Source: an uncultured Pseudoflavonifractor sp.
GTDB taxonomy: Bacteria; Bacillota; Clostridia; Oscillospirales; Oscillospiraceae
Reading direction: 5' to 3'
Length of the DNA stretch: 48,180 nt
Assembly (NCBI GenBank): GCA_947644625.1
Contig: CANRZY010000004.1
Coordinates: 1-48,180, forward strand
Shown here piece after piece: positions 34,864 through 43,463 of the stretch (within the stretch, counting starts at the first letter, position 1; each line of letters opens with the position of its first letter). The translations under genes were made by a program, and so were the position numbers. The notes under the pieces were generated by a model. The model was not told the DNA's origin. It saw only the letters and a list, made by a program, of their open reading frames with translations, and did not search any database.

Positions 34864-36552
34864 TCATTCTGTCTCAATAAAAATACCCTTCTCCTCAGAC
34901 CAGTCCACCTTAACGTTCAAGGCGGCGCCCAGGTCCCGGAGCTTATAATAGTTGTAGGCTCCGCCCTTGTCGTCCAGAAGGACGATGGCCTCCAGGGCGG
35001 CGGTCTGGCCGTTGACGTTGGTGGGAGCGGTGGCGGGGGAATAGGCCCGGTTGCCGGAGAAGGGGGTCTTCATCTCCGAGCCGTTGGAGGTGTAGCCCTT
35101 CCCGGTCTCAATGTTCACCGCCCCGTCCCAGCCCACCTGGAACTGAGCGGCGGTGCCGTTGAGGATCTGGGCCACATCCCGGAGCTTTACATAGTTGGTG
35201 TCGTTGCCCTTTTCATCCTTCAGGGCGTAGCACTGGAACTCCACCGCCTTGCCGTCCACCAGCACGTTCTGGGTGGAGGCGTAGGCCGTGCCGCCGGTGG
35301 GCTGCTCCGTGGGCTGGGGCTGCTGGGCGTTGGGGTCGGCCCCGGGGGCAAAGACGGCCTCAAACTCGTAGTTCTCCCGGATGTCGGAGATGGTGTAGGT
35401 GTTATTGACAAGGTCGCCGGTCCCCACGCTCTCGCCGTTGAGTTTGATGTCGGAGACATGGTAGGCGGCGGGGTCGTAGGGGGTCATGACGAAGGTGACG
35501 CTGGAGCCCTCCTTCGCCACAAACCGGTTGTTGCCGCTGTAGGGGTCACGGGCAACGCCGTCGGAGGTCTTTACCGTGCCGTAGCTGTTATCGCTCCCGT
35601 TTATGATCCGATAGCCGCCGTCATTGAGATATTTGATGGACAGGGGAATGTGGGCAGTAACGGTGTTCTGCTCTTTGGAGTCCGGGTAATAGGCGGTGAA
35701 CTTCAGCACACCCTCCACCACGCCGGGACTCCAGCTTCCGGAGTCCGCCCATACGATCACCTCGATGGATTTGCCGGCCTCCACCACTCTGTAGTCAGAG
35801 CCGACAGTAGTCTTAAAGATCCTGTCCTTGTCCTTCCGCTCGCAGGCGGAGGTGTCCACCTCCGCCTCCAGCCGGAAGGGAAGGCTGCCCTGGTTGGTAA
35901 TGGTGATGGTCTCTTTCTCTGCTTTGTGAAAGCTCGCGCCCTCAAAGGGAACATCCGAGACGCCGAAATCTATGGAGCTGGCGCTGATGGTCCAGTCGAT
36001 GTCCCCTTCCTCCGCGTCGGCCAGGGAGCGGAGGTCATAGCTGACGGTATAGGCCTCCTCAATGAGATAGCGGTCGCCTGAAGTCCAGCTCTCATAATAG
36101 GTGGGGGTGACCCAGCGCCCCTCCTCCTTGGGCTCCACAATCACCAGCAGATCCAGGGTGTCGCTGCCCTTTTTGGGGGACTCCCCGTTGATTTTGAAGG
36201 TGTAGTCCCGGCTCTCTCCCGGCTTGATAAGGAGGACCTTTGAAGCCTCGTTGCCGGACAGAACGCCGGTACCGCCCTGGAAGCCCGCCGCCACCTCCAC
36301 AGAGCTGTTGTTGGTGACGGTGACGGTGCGGGCGTCTGCGCTGGGCATTTTCATTTGATAGATGGTGCCCAGGTCAATGTGCCTGGAACCGAAGCTGAGC
36401 TCCAACTGGGATTCCGCCTGACTTGCCGAGATATTCACAGGGGTACTCTCCCCATCGGACCCATAGCTGTTCCCAGCCGCAAAAGCTGCGGCGGGCAGCA
36501 GCCCCAGGCAGAGGGTCAGGATCATCAGAAAGAGTGAAATGGGTTTTTTCAT
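34864..36552 (-). CDS. Secreted multidomain protein (Ig-like repeats, InlB-like repeat, C-terminal stalk/CuAO-N-like domains)
   Basis: Signal peptide; ISASSIDFGVSDVPFEGASFHKAEKETITITNQG (HYDIN/ASH-like); YVKLRDVAQILNGTAAQFQVGWDG and YYKLRDLGAALNVKVDWSEEKG stalk-type repeats. Confidence 0.82.
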   Translation of the reverse strand: MKKPISLFLMILTLCLGLLPAAAFAAGNSYGSDGESTPVNISASQAESQLELSFGSRHIDLGTIYQMKMPSADARTVTVTNNSSVEVAAGFQGGTGVLSGNEASKVLLIKPGESRDYTFKINGESPKKGSDTLDLLVIVEPKEEGRWVTPTYYESWTSGDRYLIEEAYTVSYDLRSLADAEEGDIDWTISASSIDFGVSDVPFEGASFHKAEKETITITNQGSLPFRLEAEVDTSACERKDKDRIFKTTVGSDYRVVEAGKSIEVIVWADSGSWSPGVVEGVLKFTAYYPDSKEQNTVTAHIPLSIKYLNDGGYRIINGSDNSYGTVKTSDGVARDPYSGNNRFVAKEGSSVTFVMTPYDPAAYHVSDIKLNGESVGTGDLVNNTYTISDIRENYEFEAVFAPGADPNAQQPQPTEQPTGGTAYASTQNVLVDGKAVEFQCYALKDEKGNDTNYVKLRDVAQILNGTAAQFQVGWDGAVNIETGKGYTSNGSEMKTPFSGNRAYSPATAPTNVNGQTAALEAIVLLDDKGGAYNYYKLRDLGAALNVKVDWSEEKGIFIETE

Positions 36553-36645
36553 GTGTCATTTCTCCCTTTGTCAGTGTTCATCCACCGTATAAAACACAGT
36601 GGGAGCGGACCTTGAGGTCCACTCCCACATTTTACTATATCTTAT

Positions 36646-37815
36646 TTAGTGGGTCAAGTACCGCACCCGGAGGATCCCGTCGATGGCACGGATCTCCCCG
36701 ATCTCCTTATCGGAGACCCGTGTGCCGATGTCCACCACGGTGTAGGCATACTCCCCCTTGGACTTGTTGGTCATGTTCTCCACGTTGACCCCCTCTTCGC
36801 CCAGAAGAGCGGTGATCTGGGCCAGAATGCCGGGGCTGTTTTTGTGGATAACGCACACACGGGCCACGCCGGACCAGGGCTGCTCCAAGGTGGGCAGATT
36901 CACGCTGTTGCGGATGTTGCCGTTTTCCAGATACTCCCGCAGCTCCTGGGCCGCCATAACGGCGCAGTTTTCCTCACTCTCAGGGGTGGAGGCCCCCAGA
37001 TGGGGGATCAGGGTCACGTTCTTGCACCCGGCCAGCTTGTTGGAGGGGAAGTCCGTCACATAGGCGGCCACCTTGCCGCTCTGGAGCGCATTCACCAAAT
37101 CGTCCTCATTCACCAAGCCTCCGCGGGCCATGTTGATGATCCGAACCCCGCCCTTCATCATGTGGATGGCGTCCTCGTTTATCATACCCTTGGTCTCCTT
37201 GCCCATGGGTACATGGATGGTGATGTAATCGCAGGTTTTATAGATGGTCTCCAGATCGGGAGCCACATGGACCAGCCGGGAAAGGGCCAGGGCGGCGTCC
37301 ACCGACAGGAAGGGATCGTAACCTACCACGTTCATCCCCAGCTTGGTGGCGATATTGGCTACCTGGACGCCGATGGCCCCCAGGCCAATGACGCCCAGGG
37401 TCTTGCCCAGGACCTCAGGGCCTACGAACTGGCTCTTTCCCTTCTCCACCACGGTGGTCACGTCCACCCCGGCGCTCACCTGAGCGTCCACCCACTTGGA
37501 GCCCCCCACCACGTTCCGGGAGGCAAGCATCAGGGCGCAGACGGCAAGCTCCTTTACCGCGTTTGCGTTGGCTCCGGGGGTGTTGAATACCACGATCCCC
37601 GCCTGGGAGCAGCGCTCCACGGGGATGTTGTTCACCCCGGCCCCGGCCCGGGCAATGGCCCGGAGGGCCTCAGGAAATTCGTACTCCTGCATGTCCGCCG
37701 AGCGGACCAGGATCCCGTCCTCGTTTTCCTCGCTGTCGGAGACGGTATACCGGGCCTTGTCCAGCTGGGAAAGGCCGGCGGGGGAGATCTTGTTCAGGGT
37801 CTTGATACGAAACAT
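36646..37815 (-). CDS. serA: D-3-phosphoglycerate dehydrogenase
   Basis: LGVIGLGAIGVQVANIATKLGMNVVGYDPF, ARGGLVNEDDL, C-terminal ACT domain. Confidence 0.93.
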   Translation of the reverse strand: MFRIKTLNKISPAGLSQLDKARYTVSDSEENEDGILVRSADMQEYEFPEALRAIARAGAGVNNIPVERCSQAGIVVFNTPGANANAVKELAVCALMLASRNVVGGSKWVDAQVSAGVDVTTVVEKGKSQFVGPEVLGKTLGVIGLGAIGVQVANIATKLGMNVVGYDPFLSVDAALALSRLVHVAPDLETIYKTCDYITIHVPMGKETKGMINEDAIHMMKGGVRIINMARGGLVNEDDLVNALQSGKVAAYVTDFPSNKLAGCKNVTLIPHLGASTPESEENCAVMAAQELREYLENGNIRNSVNLPTLEQPWSGVARVCVIHKNSPGILAQITALLGEEGVNVENMTNKSKGEYAYTVVDIGTRVSDKEIGEIRAIDGILRVRYLTH

Positions 37816-37877
37816 AGGAATCGCTCCTTTATTGGTTAGGTATTCCAGCGGCGGGTTTAGAACCCGCCCGCACCACT

Positions 37878-38957
37878 TTAATTCTCTTTGTCAAACTTGC
37901 GGATGAACTCCACCAGCTTCTCTACGCCCTCCACAGGCATGGCGTTATAAATGCTGGCCCGCATACCGCCCACATTCCGGTGGCCCTTCAGGTTGGTAAA
38001 ACCGGCGGCGGCAGTCTCGGCAATAAATTTGGCGTCCAGCTCCTCGCTCACCGAGCGGAAGGTCACGTTCATATCGGAGCGGCTGCCCGGCTGGGCGGCG
38101 CAGGTAAAGAGGCGGGAATCGTCCAGCACATCGTAAAGGAGCTTTGCCTTATTGTGCTTGATCTTCTCCATACCTTCCACGCCGCCCTGGCTCTCCAACC
38201 AGTCCAGGGTAAGCCCCAGCATGTAGATACACCAGCAGGGAGGCGTATTGTACATGGAGTCCTTGTCGATCATGGTTTTATACCCCAGCATCAGGGGGGT
38301 GTAGGGAAGCTCCTTCCCCGCCAGAGCCTCCTTCACAATGACCACGGTAAGGCCCGCGGGAGCCATGTTCTTCTGGGCCCCGGCAAAAATGACCCCGTAT
38401 TTGCTCACGTCAATGGGCCGGGAGAGAATGTCGGAGGACATATCGCACACCAGGGGCACGTCCCCTGTTTCAGGGACGTACTGCCACTCGGTACCGTAGA
38501 TGGTGTTATTGGAGCAATAGTAGAAGTAGCTGGCCTTGGGGTCCAGCTTCAGCGCGGACTGCGCCGGGATGTAGGTGTGGTTCTGGTCCTCGCTGGTGGC
38601 GGCTACGCTGATCTCACCGTACTTCAGGGCCTCCTTATAGGCCAGCTTGGAAAAGTTGCCCGTCACGGCATAGTCCGCCTTTCCCGTCGCGCCGATGAGG
38701 TTCAGAGGCACGGCGGAAAACTGGGTGGAGGCTCCCCCCTGAAGGAAAAGGACCTTGTAGCCCTCAGGCACCTTCAGCGCCTTGCGGAACTTTTCCTGGG
38801 TATCGTCAAAGATCTTCTGGAACACCTTGGAGCGGTGGCTCATCTCCATGACGGACATACCGGAGCCCTGATAATTGGTGATCTCGGCCCCCGCCCGCTC
38901 CAGCGCCTCCAACGGCAGCATGGAGGGTCCGGCGGAAAAATTGTATACTCTGTCCAT
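37878..38957 (-). CDS. serC: Phosphoserine aminotransferase
   Basis: MDRVYNFSAGPSMLPLEALERAGAEITNYQGSGMSVMEMSHRSKVF; GVIFAGAQKNMAPAG. Confidence 0.97.
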   Translation of the reverse strand: MDRVYNFSAGPSMLPLEALERAGAEITNYQGSGMSVMEMSHRSKVFQKIFDDTQEKFRKALKVPEGYKVLFLQGGASTQFSAVPLNLIGATGKADYAVTGNFSKLAYKEALKYGEISVAATSEDQNHTYIPAQSALKLDPKASYFYYCSNNTIYGTEWQYVPETGDVPLVCDMSSDILSRPIDVSKYGVIFAGAQKNMAPAGLTVVIVKEALAGKELPYTPLMLGYKTMIDKDSMYNTPPCWCIYMLGLTLDWLESQGGVEGMEKIKHNKAKLLYDVLDDSRLFTCAAQPGSRSDMNVTFRSVSEELDAKFIAETAAAGFTNLKGHRNVGGMRASIYNAMPVEGVEKLVEFIRKFDKEN

Positions 38958-39029
38958 TGATATTTCCTCCCTTGAGTAATTATGTAACTGTGGCGGAGGC
39001 AAGCCTCCGCCCTACGGGTGGCAGGAGCC

Positions 39030-39530
39030 TCAGCCCTCGTGGGCCGCTTGAAGATCCTGGGTCTGTTCGATCTCGGTGAGCATATCCACCCTGGTCTGAT
39101 GGCGGCCCCCCTCAAACCGGGCGTCCAGCCACTCATCCACGATCATCTTTGCCGTCTCCACCCCAACCACACGGGCGCCAAAGGCAATGATGTTGGTGTT
39201 ATTGTGCATTTTGGAAAGCCTGGCGGTATAGGGATCGCTGCACACACAGGCCCGGATCCCCTTCACCTTGTTGGCCGCCAGAGAGATCCCTACTCCCGTA
39301 CCGCAGATAAGAACGCCGCCGTCTACCGCTCCGTCCGCTACCAGCCGGGCTACCTTGTAGCCCAGCACGGGGTAATTGCAGCTCTCCGTCGTGCAGACGC
39401 CTACGTCCACTACCTCGATCCCTTTGGCCTCCAGATGGGCCTTGATCGCCTGCTTTATTTCCACCGCAGAATGGTCGTTGCCGATGGCAAGCTTCAAAAA
39501 GATCCCTCCCTGTTTTTCATTCTCAGTCAT
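39030..39530 (-). CDS. rpiB: Ribose 5-phosphate isomerase B
   Basis: AIGNDHSAVEIKQAIKAHL, GVLICGTGVGISLAANKVKGIRACVCSDPYTARLSKMHNNTNIIAFGARV. A TTG start at 39497 behind GGGAGGG is an alternative start. Confidence 0.93.
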   Translation of the reverse strand: MTENEKQGGIFLKLAIGNDHSAVEIKQAIKAHLEAKGIEVVDVGVCTTESCNYPVLGYKVARLVADGAVDGGVLICGTGVGISLAANKVKGIRACVCSDPYTARLSKMHNNTNIIAFGARVVGVETAKMIVDEWLDARFEGGRHQTRVDMLTEIEQTQDLQAAHEG

Positions 39531-39576
39531 TTATTATATGTCATTATTTTCACAGTTGCAAGGGCAAACTCTACAA

Positions 39577-39613
39577 AAAAACGCCGTGGACAGGTCCACG
39601 GCGTCTTTTCTTT
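39577..39613. terminator. Intrinsic terminator
   Basis: AAAAACGCCGTGGAcaggTCCACGGCGTCTTTT. Confidence 0.88.
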
Positions 39614-39618
39614 GATTT

Positions 39619-39867
39619 TCAGTCGGTCACGTAGGGCAGCAGGGCGATCTGACGGGCCCGCTTCACCGCCACGGTCAGCTGACGCTGATGCATGGCGCAG
39701 GTGCCGGTGGCACGGCGGGGACGGATCTTGCTCCGCTCAGACAGGAACCGCTCCAGCTTGGCGGCGTCCTTATAGTCGATGTGCTCTACCTTGTCGGCGC
39801 AGAAGGTGCATACCTTGCGGCGCTTGCGTCCGCGGGGACGCATCTCTTTTCCGGTATCCATAGGCAT
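39619..39867 (-). CDS. rpsR: 30S ribosomal protein S18
   Basis: [66 protein letters not shown]. Confidence 0.98.
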   Translation of the reverse strand: MPMDTGKEMRPRGRKRRKVCTFCADKVEHIDYKDAAKLERFLSERSKIRPRRATGTCAMHQRQLTVAVKRARQIALLPYVTD

Positions 39868-39909
39868 GGGAAAAAACCTCCCTTATCATTTAATGTGGCC
39901 GTCCCTGTC

Positions 39910-40374
39910 TCAGAACGGCAGGTTGTCCTCGTCGCCCACCAGCTCGGTGAACTGATCGTCCCCCGTAGGGGCGGCATAACCGCCCATGGGCTGGCTCGGC
40001 GCGGAGGGCGCGGAGTAGCTCTGGCCGCCGTAGCTGCCGCTCTCCCCCTCCCGGCGGGAATCGCCGAAATAGAAGTTTTCCGCCACCACCTCGGCAGCGG
40101 TGCGCTTGTTGCCGTCCCGGTCCGTATAAGGGCGGATCTGAAGGCGGCCCTCCACCACGGCCATACGGCCCTTGGTGAAATAACGGCTGATAAACTCAGC
40201 AGTCTGACGCCAGGCGACTACGTTGATAAAGTCGGTCTCCTTCTCGCCGGTCTGCTTGTTCTTGAAATCCCGGTCCACCGCCAGCCGGACAGTGGCTACC
40301 ATTACGCCCGAAGTGGTGGTCCGAAGTTCCGGATCGGCCACCAGCCGACCCATGATAACGATATGATTGAGCAT
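39910..40374 (-). CDS. ssb: Single-stranded DNA-binding protein
   Basis: MLNHIVIMGRLVADPELRTTTSGVMVATVRLAVDRDF... C-terminal DNLPF tip. Confidence 0.98.
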   Translation of the reverse strand: MLNHIVIMGRLVADPELRTTTSGVMVATVRLAVDRDFKNKQTGEKETDFINVVAWRQTAEFISRYFTKGRMAVVEGRLQIRPYTDRDGNKRTAAEVVAENFYFGDSRREGESGSYGGQSYSAPSAPSQPMGGYAAPTGDDQFTELVGDEDNLPF

Positions 40375-40386
40375 ACGGCCTCCCCC

Positions 40387-40683
40387 TTACTCGTCCAGGC
40401 AGACGATGATGGAACGCATCACGCCGTCGGTAATACGGAAGATACGGTCCAGCTCGGCGGGAAACGCCGGAGCGGCAGAGAAGGTCAGCCGGACATAGTG
40501 GCCGGTGGTCTGATCCTGGATGGGATAGGCCAGACGGCGCTTGCCCCACTCGTCCACCTCCACAGAGGTGGCATTGTTCTCCGCCAGGGTCTTGAACCGC
40601 TCCACCAGGGCGGCGGTCTCCTCCTCGTTCTTGCGGGGGTCAATAATGAATACTGCCTCGTAGTTCGCGTTGAGCTTTGCCAT
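40387..40683 (-). CDS. rpsF: 30S ribosomal protein S6
   Basis: YEAVFIIDPRKNEEETAALVERFKTL...EVDEWGKRRLAYPIQDQTTGHYVRLTF. Confidence 0.97.
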   Translation of the reverse strand: MAKLNANYEAVFIIDPRKNEEETAALVERFKTLAENNATSVEVDEWGKRRLAYPIQDQTTGHYVRLTFSAAPAFPAELDRIFRITDGVMRSIIVCLDE

Positions 40684-40699
40684 TTTTGTGCACCTCCTT

Positions 40700-40790
40700 A
40701 TGGTCTTGTGGCCCCCGGTCTTGCCGGGAGCAAGGAAGCTCTGTCTTTTGACAGGCTATATTATTATAATGGAATTTGGGAAAATGTCAA
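40700..40790 (-). promoter_or_regulatory. rpsF promoter and leader hairpin (candidate S6:S18 autoregulatory leader)
   Basis: TTGACA (40785-40790)-N16-TATAAT (40763-40768); leader hairpin GCTCCCGG-caaga-CCGGGGGC before AAGGAGGT RBS. Confidence 0.55.
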
Positions 40791-41071
40791 GGAATTTCCC
40801 CCGTTTTCAAAGGTTTTTTCTTTCTTCCTCTGGCAAAGGCCCTGCTAAGGTAGTGAAGGCTCCTCTCATACTCCAGCAGATCCCGCAGCCCCAGCAGCTC
40901 CTCCAACAGCCTTAAACGCTTGTCCCCCAGTCTGACACACAGGGCATTCCGGCAGCGCTCATAGCTCTTTAACAGGTCCTGATAGGTCTGCTCCTGCCCT
41001 GCCGGGCTTTTTTCGATATCCTCCTCTACCAGGAACATAGAAACCCGGAAAATCTCTTCTTCTGTCGGCAT
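40787..41071 (-). CDS. Small helical protein of unknown function
   Basis: 94 aa from MPTEEEIFRVSMFLVEEDIEKS; RBS GGGGAGG; divergent from RHH gene. Confidence 0.65.
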   Translation of the reverse strand: MPTEEEIFRVSMFLVEEDIEKSPAGQEQTYQDLLKSYERCRNALCVRLGDKRLRLLEELLGLRDLLEYERSLHYLSRAFARGRKKKPLKTGEIP

Positions 41072-41179
41072 AAATATCGCCTCCCCGGAACAGCATAGCA
41101 AAGTAATACAATGTTTGTCAAGCGTTTTGCTAAACAATGTTATACAATGATAGACAAAAAGAGGGGAGGTGTTCCCGGA

Positions 41180-41329
41180 ATGAAAACAGATACACAAATT
41201 TCTTTCCGCACTACCAGCGAGTTCAAGGAAAGACTGGAGGCGCAGGCCCAGCGGGAGCACCGTGCGGTGTCCAATCTTATCACCAAGGTCCTGGAAGAGT
41301 ATCTGGACCAGGCGGAGCCCAAAGAGTAA
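41180..41329 (+). CDS. Small ribbon-helix-helix (Arc/CopG-like) protein, 49 aa
   Basis: MKTDTQISFRTTSEFKERLEAQAQREHRAVSNLITKVLEEYLDQAEPKE; RBS GGGAGGTG. Confidence 0.8.
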   Translation: MKTDTQISFRTTSEFKERLEAQAQREHRAVSNLITKVLEEYLDQAEPKE

Positions 41330-41365
41330 AAGGACGGACCCTTAGTAAAAGGTCCGTCCTTTTTC
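41329..41365 (+). terminator. Intrinsic terminator
   Basis: AAAGGACGGACCcttagtaaaaGGTCCGTCCTTTTT. Confidence 0.9.
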
Positions 41366-41382
41366 GTTGGAAAAAGTGCAAA

Positions 41383-41520
41383 GTAAATAGGAATTACCGT
41401 TGCGCCGATGGGGAAATCAAAAATGAAACGTGGTCCTGCCGGACCGGTGAGGACACCGGTCCCTACAAAATGGCGCCAATGCCCGCATAGGGACCAACCT
41501 CCCCGGCGGTCCGGTCCCTG
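41383..41520. repeat. Dispersed repeat family 2, copy A
   Basis: Shares GCGCCGATGGGGAAATCAAAAATG..ACGTGGTCCTGCCGGACCGG.GAGGACACCGGTCCCTACAAAATGGC..CAAT with copy B, same orientation. Confidence 0.85.
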
Positions 41521-41524
41521 CTTT

Positions 41525-42394
41525 TTACAGCGCTTTCGCCTTATCCTTCAAAAACCGCTTCAACCACTTCCCCGTCTCCGGATGGTCCATGGCAAAGTCG
41601 ATGGTGGCCTCCAGGAAGCCCTTCAGGTTACCCGTATCGTAACGCTTGCCCTCAAAGTCCACCGCTACCATTTTTTCCTTCTTGCACAGCTCGCTCAGAC
41701 CGTCGGTCAACTGGATCTCGCCGCCGTACCCCGGCGTCAGATTTTCCAGCACGTCGAAAATGCCGGGTGTGAGCACATAGCGGCCCAAAATGGCGTAGTT
41801 GGAGAATACCTGCTCCGGCCGGGGCTTTTCCACCAGGTCGGAAACGTCAAAGATCCGTTCCTCCAGCGGTTTTACCTTTACCGAGCAGTATTTGCTGATC
41901 ACGTCCAGCCCCACCTGCTGCACTCCTACCGCCGAAGCCTCATAGCGCTCCGCCGCCTCGATGAGCTGCTTCACCACCGGCTTTTTGGACCGCATGATAT
42001 CGTCGCCCAGCAGCACCGCGAAGGGCTCGTCTCCCACGAAGCGTTTGGCCCGCCAGATGGCGTGGCCCAGGCCCTTGGTCTCCTTCTGCCGGACATAGAA
42101 GATGTTGGCAAGGTCGGCAGCCCGGCGGACCTCGGTAAGCTCCCGGTCCTTCCCCGACTGCAAAAGCCGGGTCTCCAGCTCCGGGTAATAATCAAAATAG
42201 TCGTCCATGGCGGATTTGGCCCGGTTGGTGACCACCAGGATGTCCTCGATCCCCGCGGCGGCGGCCTCCTCAATGATATACTGGATGGCGGGCTTGTCCA
42301 CCAAGGGCAGCATCTCCTTGGGCACCGTCTTGGTGGCAGGCAGCATCCGGGTCCCCAGCCCGGCGGCGGGTATCACTGCTTTGCGGACCTTCAT
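41525..42394 (-). CDS. galU: UTP--glucose-1-phosphate uridylyltransferase
   Basis: KAVIPAAGLGTRMLPATKTVPKEMLPLVDKPAIQYIIEEA; ETKGLGHAIWRAK; YGGEIQLTDGLS. Confidence 0.97.
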   Translation of the reverse strand: MKVRKAVIPAAGLGTRMLPATKTVPKEMLPLVDKPAIQYIIEEAAAAGIEDILVVTNRAKSAMDDYFDYYPELETRLLQSGKDRELTEVRRAADLANIFYVRQKETKGLGHAIWRAKRFVGDEPFAVLLGDDIMRSKKPVVKQLIEAAERYEASAVGVQQVGLDVISKYCSVKVKPLEERIFDVSDLVEKPRPEQVFSNYAILGRYVLTPGIFDVLENLTPGYGGEIQLTDGLSELCKKEKMVAVDFEGKRYDTGNLKGFLEATIDFAMDHPETGKWLKRFLKDKAKAL

Positions 42395-42422
42395 AGGACA
42401 TCCTCCTCATGGATCTGTATTT

Positions 42423-42944
42423 TTATAGAGCGGACAACCGTTTTTCCGGGATCAGGCCCCGAAATGCCTTGATCCTGGGCAAGCAGGCCAAAAGGGGCAG
42501 CCCTAGCGCATAGCACACCGCCAGCTCTCCAAAGCCCACAGAGAACGCGAAGGTCCCCCACAGGCCCCAGAATGCGCCGCCAAAGCCGCCTGCCACGGAA
42601 AAGGCGATCTCCCCGCCCACAATGACGGCGTTGCATACCACCGGCGGCAGAGGGGCCAGCCACCGGCTGGGCATCCTTGCCGTCAGCAGGCAGGCAAGGG
42701 CCGTAGCCAGGGTGCCGAAGATCCAGTCCAGCACGAAGGGGGAGCCCAGCAGATTGGACAGGAAGCAGCCCACGACCAGTCCCGGCGCGGCCCAGGGAAA
42801 GAGGAACGGCAGCACAGTCATACATTCCGCGATCCGGAATTGCACCTCCTGGTACTGGGGGATGGGCAGGAACACCGTGAGGACTGTGTACACAGCGGCC
42901 ACCATAGCGGCCAGGGTCAGATCTTTGGTACTGAATTTGCGCAT
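42423..42944 (-). CDS. queT: QueT-type transporter (queuosine precursor ECF S component)
   Basis: TLAAMVAAVYTVLTVFLPIPQYQEVQFRIAECMTVLPFLFPWAAPGLVVGCFLSNLLGSPFVLDWIFGTLATALA is the QueT family signature. Confidence 0.9.
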   Translation of the reverse strand: MRKFSTKDLTLAAMVAAVYTVLTVFLPIPQYQEVQFRIAECMTVLPFLFPWAAPGLVVGCFLSNLLGSPFVLDWIFGTLATALACLLTARMPSRWLAPLPPVVCNAVIVGGEIAFSVAGGFGGAFWGLWGTFAFSVGFGELAVCYALGLPLLACLPRIKAFRGLIPEKRLSAL

Positions 42945-42949
42945 GATAA

Positions 42950-43095
42950 CATTACCTCCGTTTTTTGATTCAGAGCGAATGGCTCCACAGTACGCGCGCC
43001 ACGTACAGGGCCGGAGGTCCCTTCCCCGGAAGCCGACGCACTCGCTCCCAGACGGCATTCTCTCCGGCCGTTAGACTGGGCGGGGGACCCAGTCA
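42950..43095 (-). ncRNA. Structured queT leader, candidate preQ1-type translational riboswitch
   Basis: Extended -10 TGGTATAAT (ATTATA at 43101-43106 on plus). Leader contains GACTGGG..CCCAGTC hairpin, GGCCGGAG..CTCCGGCC stem, GTACG..CGTAC hairpin, a possible 8-bp pseudoknot and a CCTCC capable of pairing the GGAGG SD. Confidence 0.5.
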
Positions 43096-43157
43096 AGGTC
43101 ATTATACCACAGCCTTCCCCAAAAGAAAACAGGATTTTCCCCATTGATGAGGTCGGG

Positions 43158-43305
43158 GTAAATGGGAATTTAGCGTTGTACCATTGCGCCGATGGGGAAA
43201 TCAAAAATGGGACGTGGTCCTGCCGGACCGGCGAGGACACCGGTCCCTACAAAATGGCATCAATACCTGCGTAGGGACCGCCGTCCCCGGCGGTCCGGCC
43301 CTTGC
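43158..43305. repeat. Dispersed repeat family 2, copy B
   Basis: See copy A; internal GGTCCCTAC..GTAGGGACC inverted repeat. Confidence 0.85.
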
Positions 43306-43309
43306 CCTT

Positions 43310-43348
43310 AGGCTTCCCCCTTGCAGGGGAAAGCCTTTTTAAAAAGTA
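43310..43348 (+). terminator. Plus-oriented intrinsic terminator-like hairpin
   Basis: AGGCTTcCCCCttgcaGGGGaAAGCCTTTTT. Confidence 0.6.
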
Positions 43349-43376
43349 AATTTCTATTTTCTCCCCAAACAGCCCC

Positions 43377-43420
43377 AAGCCCCCCGGAATCCATCTTCCG
43401 GGGGGCTTGACTTTTTTGAT
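43377..43420 (+). terminator. Plus-oriented intrinsic terminator
   Basis: AAGCCCCCCGGAAtccatcTTCCGGGGGGCTTgacTTTTTT. Confidence 0.75.
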
Positions 43421-43435
43421 TTCCTGTTGTATTTT

Positions 43436-43461
43436 ATCATTTAGATAATTATCTAAATGAT
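43436..43461. repeat. Perfect 26-bp AT-rich palindrome
   Basis: ATCATTTAGATAATTATCTAAATGAT. Confidence 0.9.
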
Positions 43462-43463
43462 TT

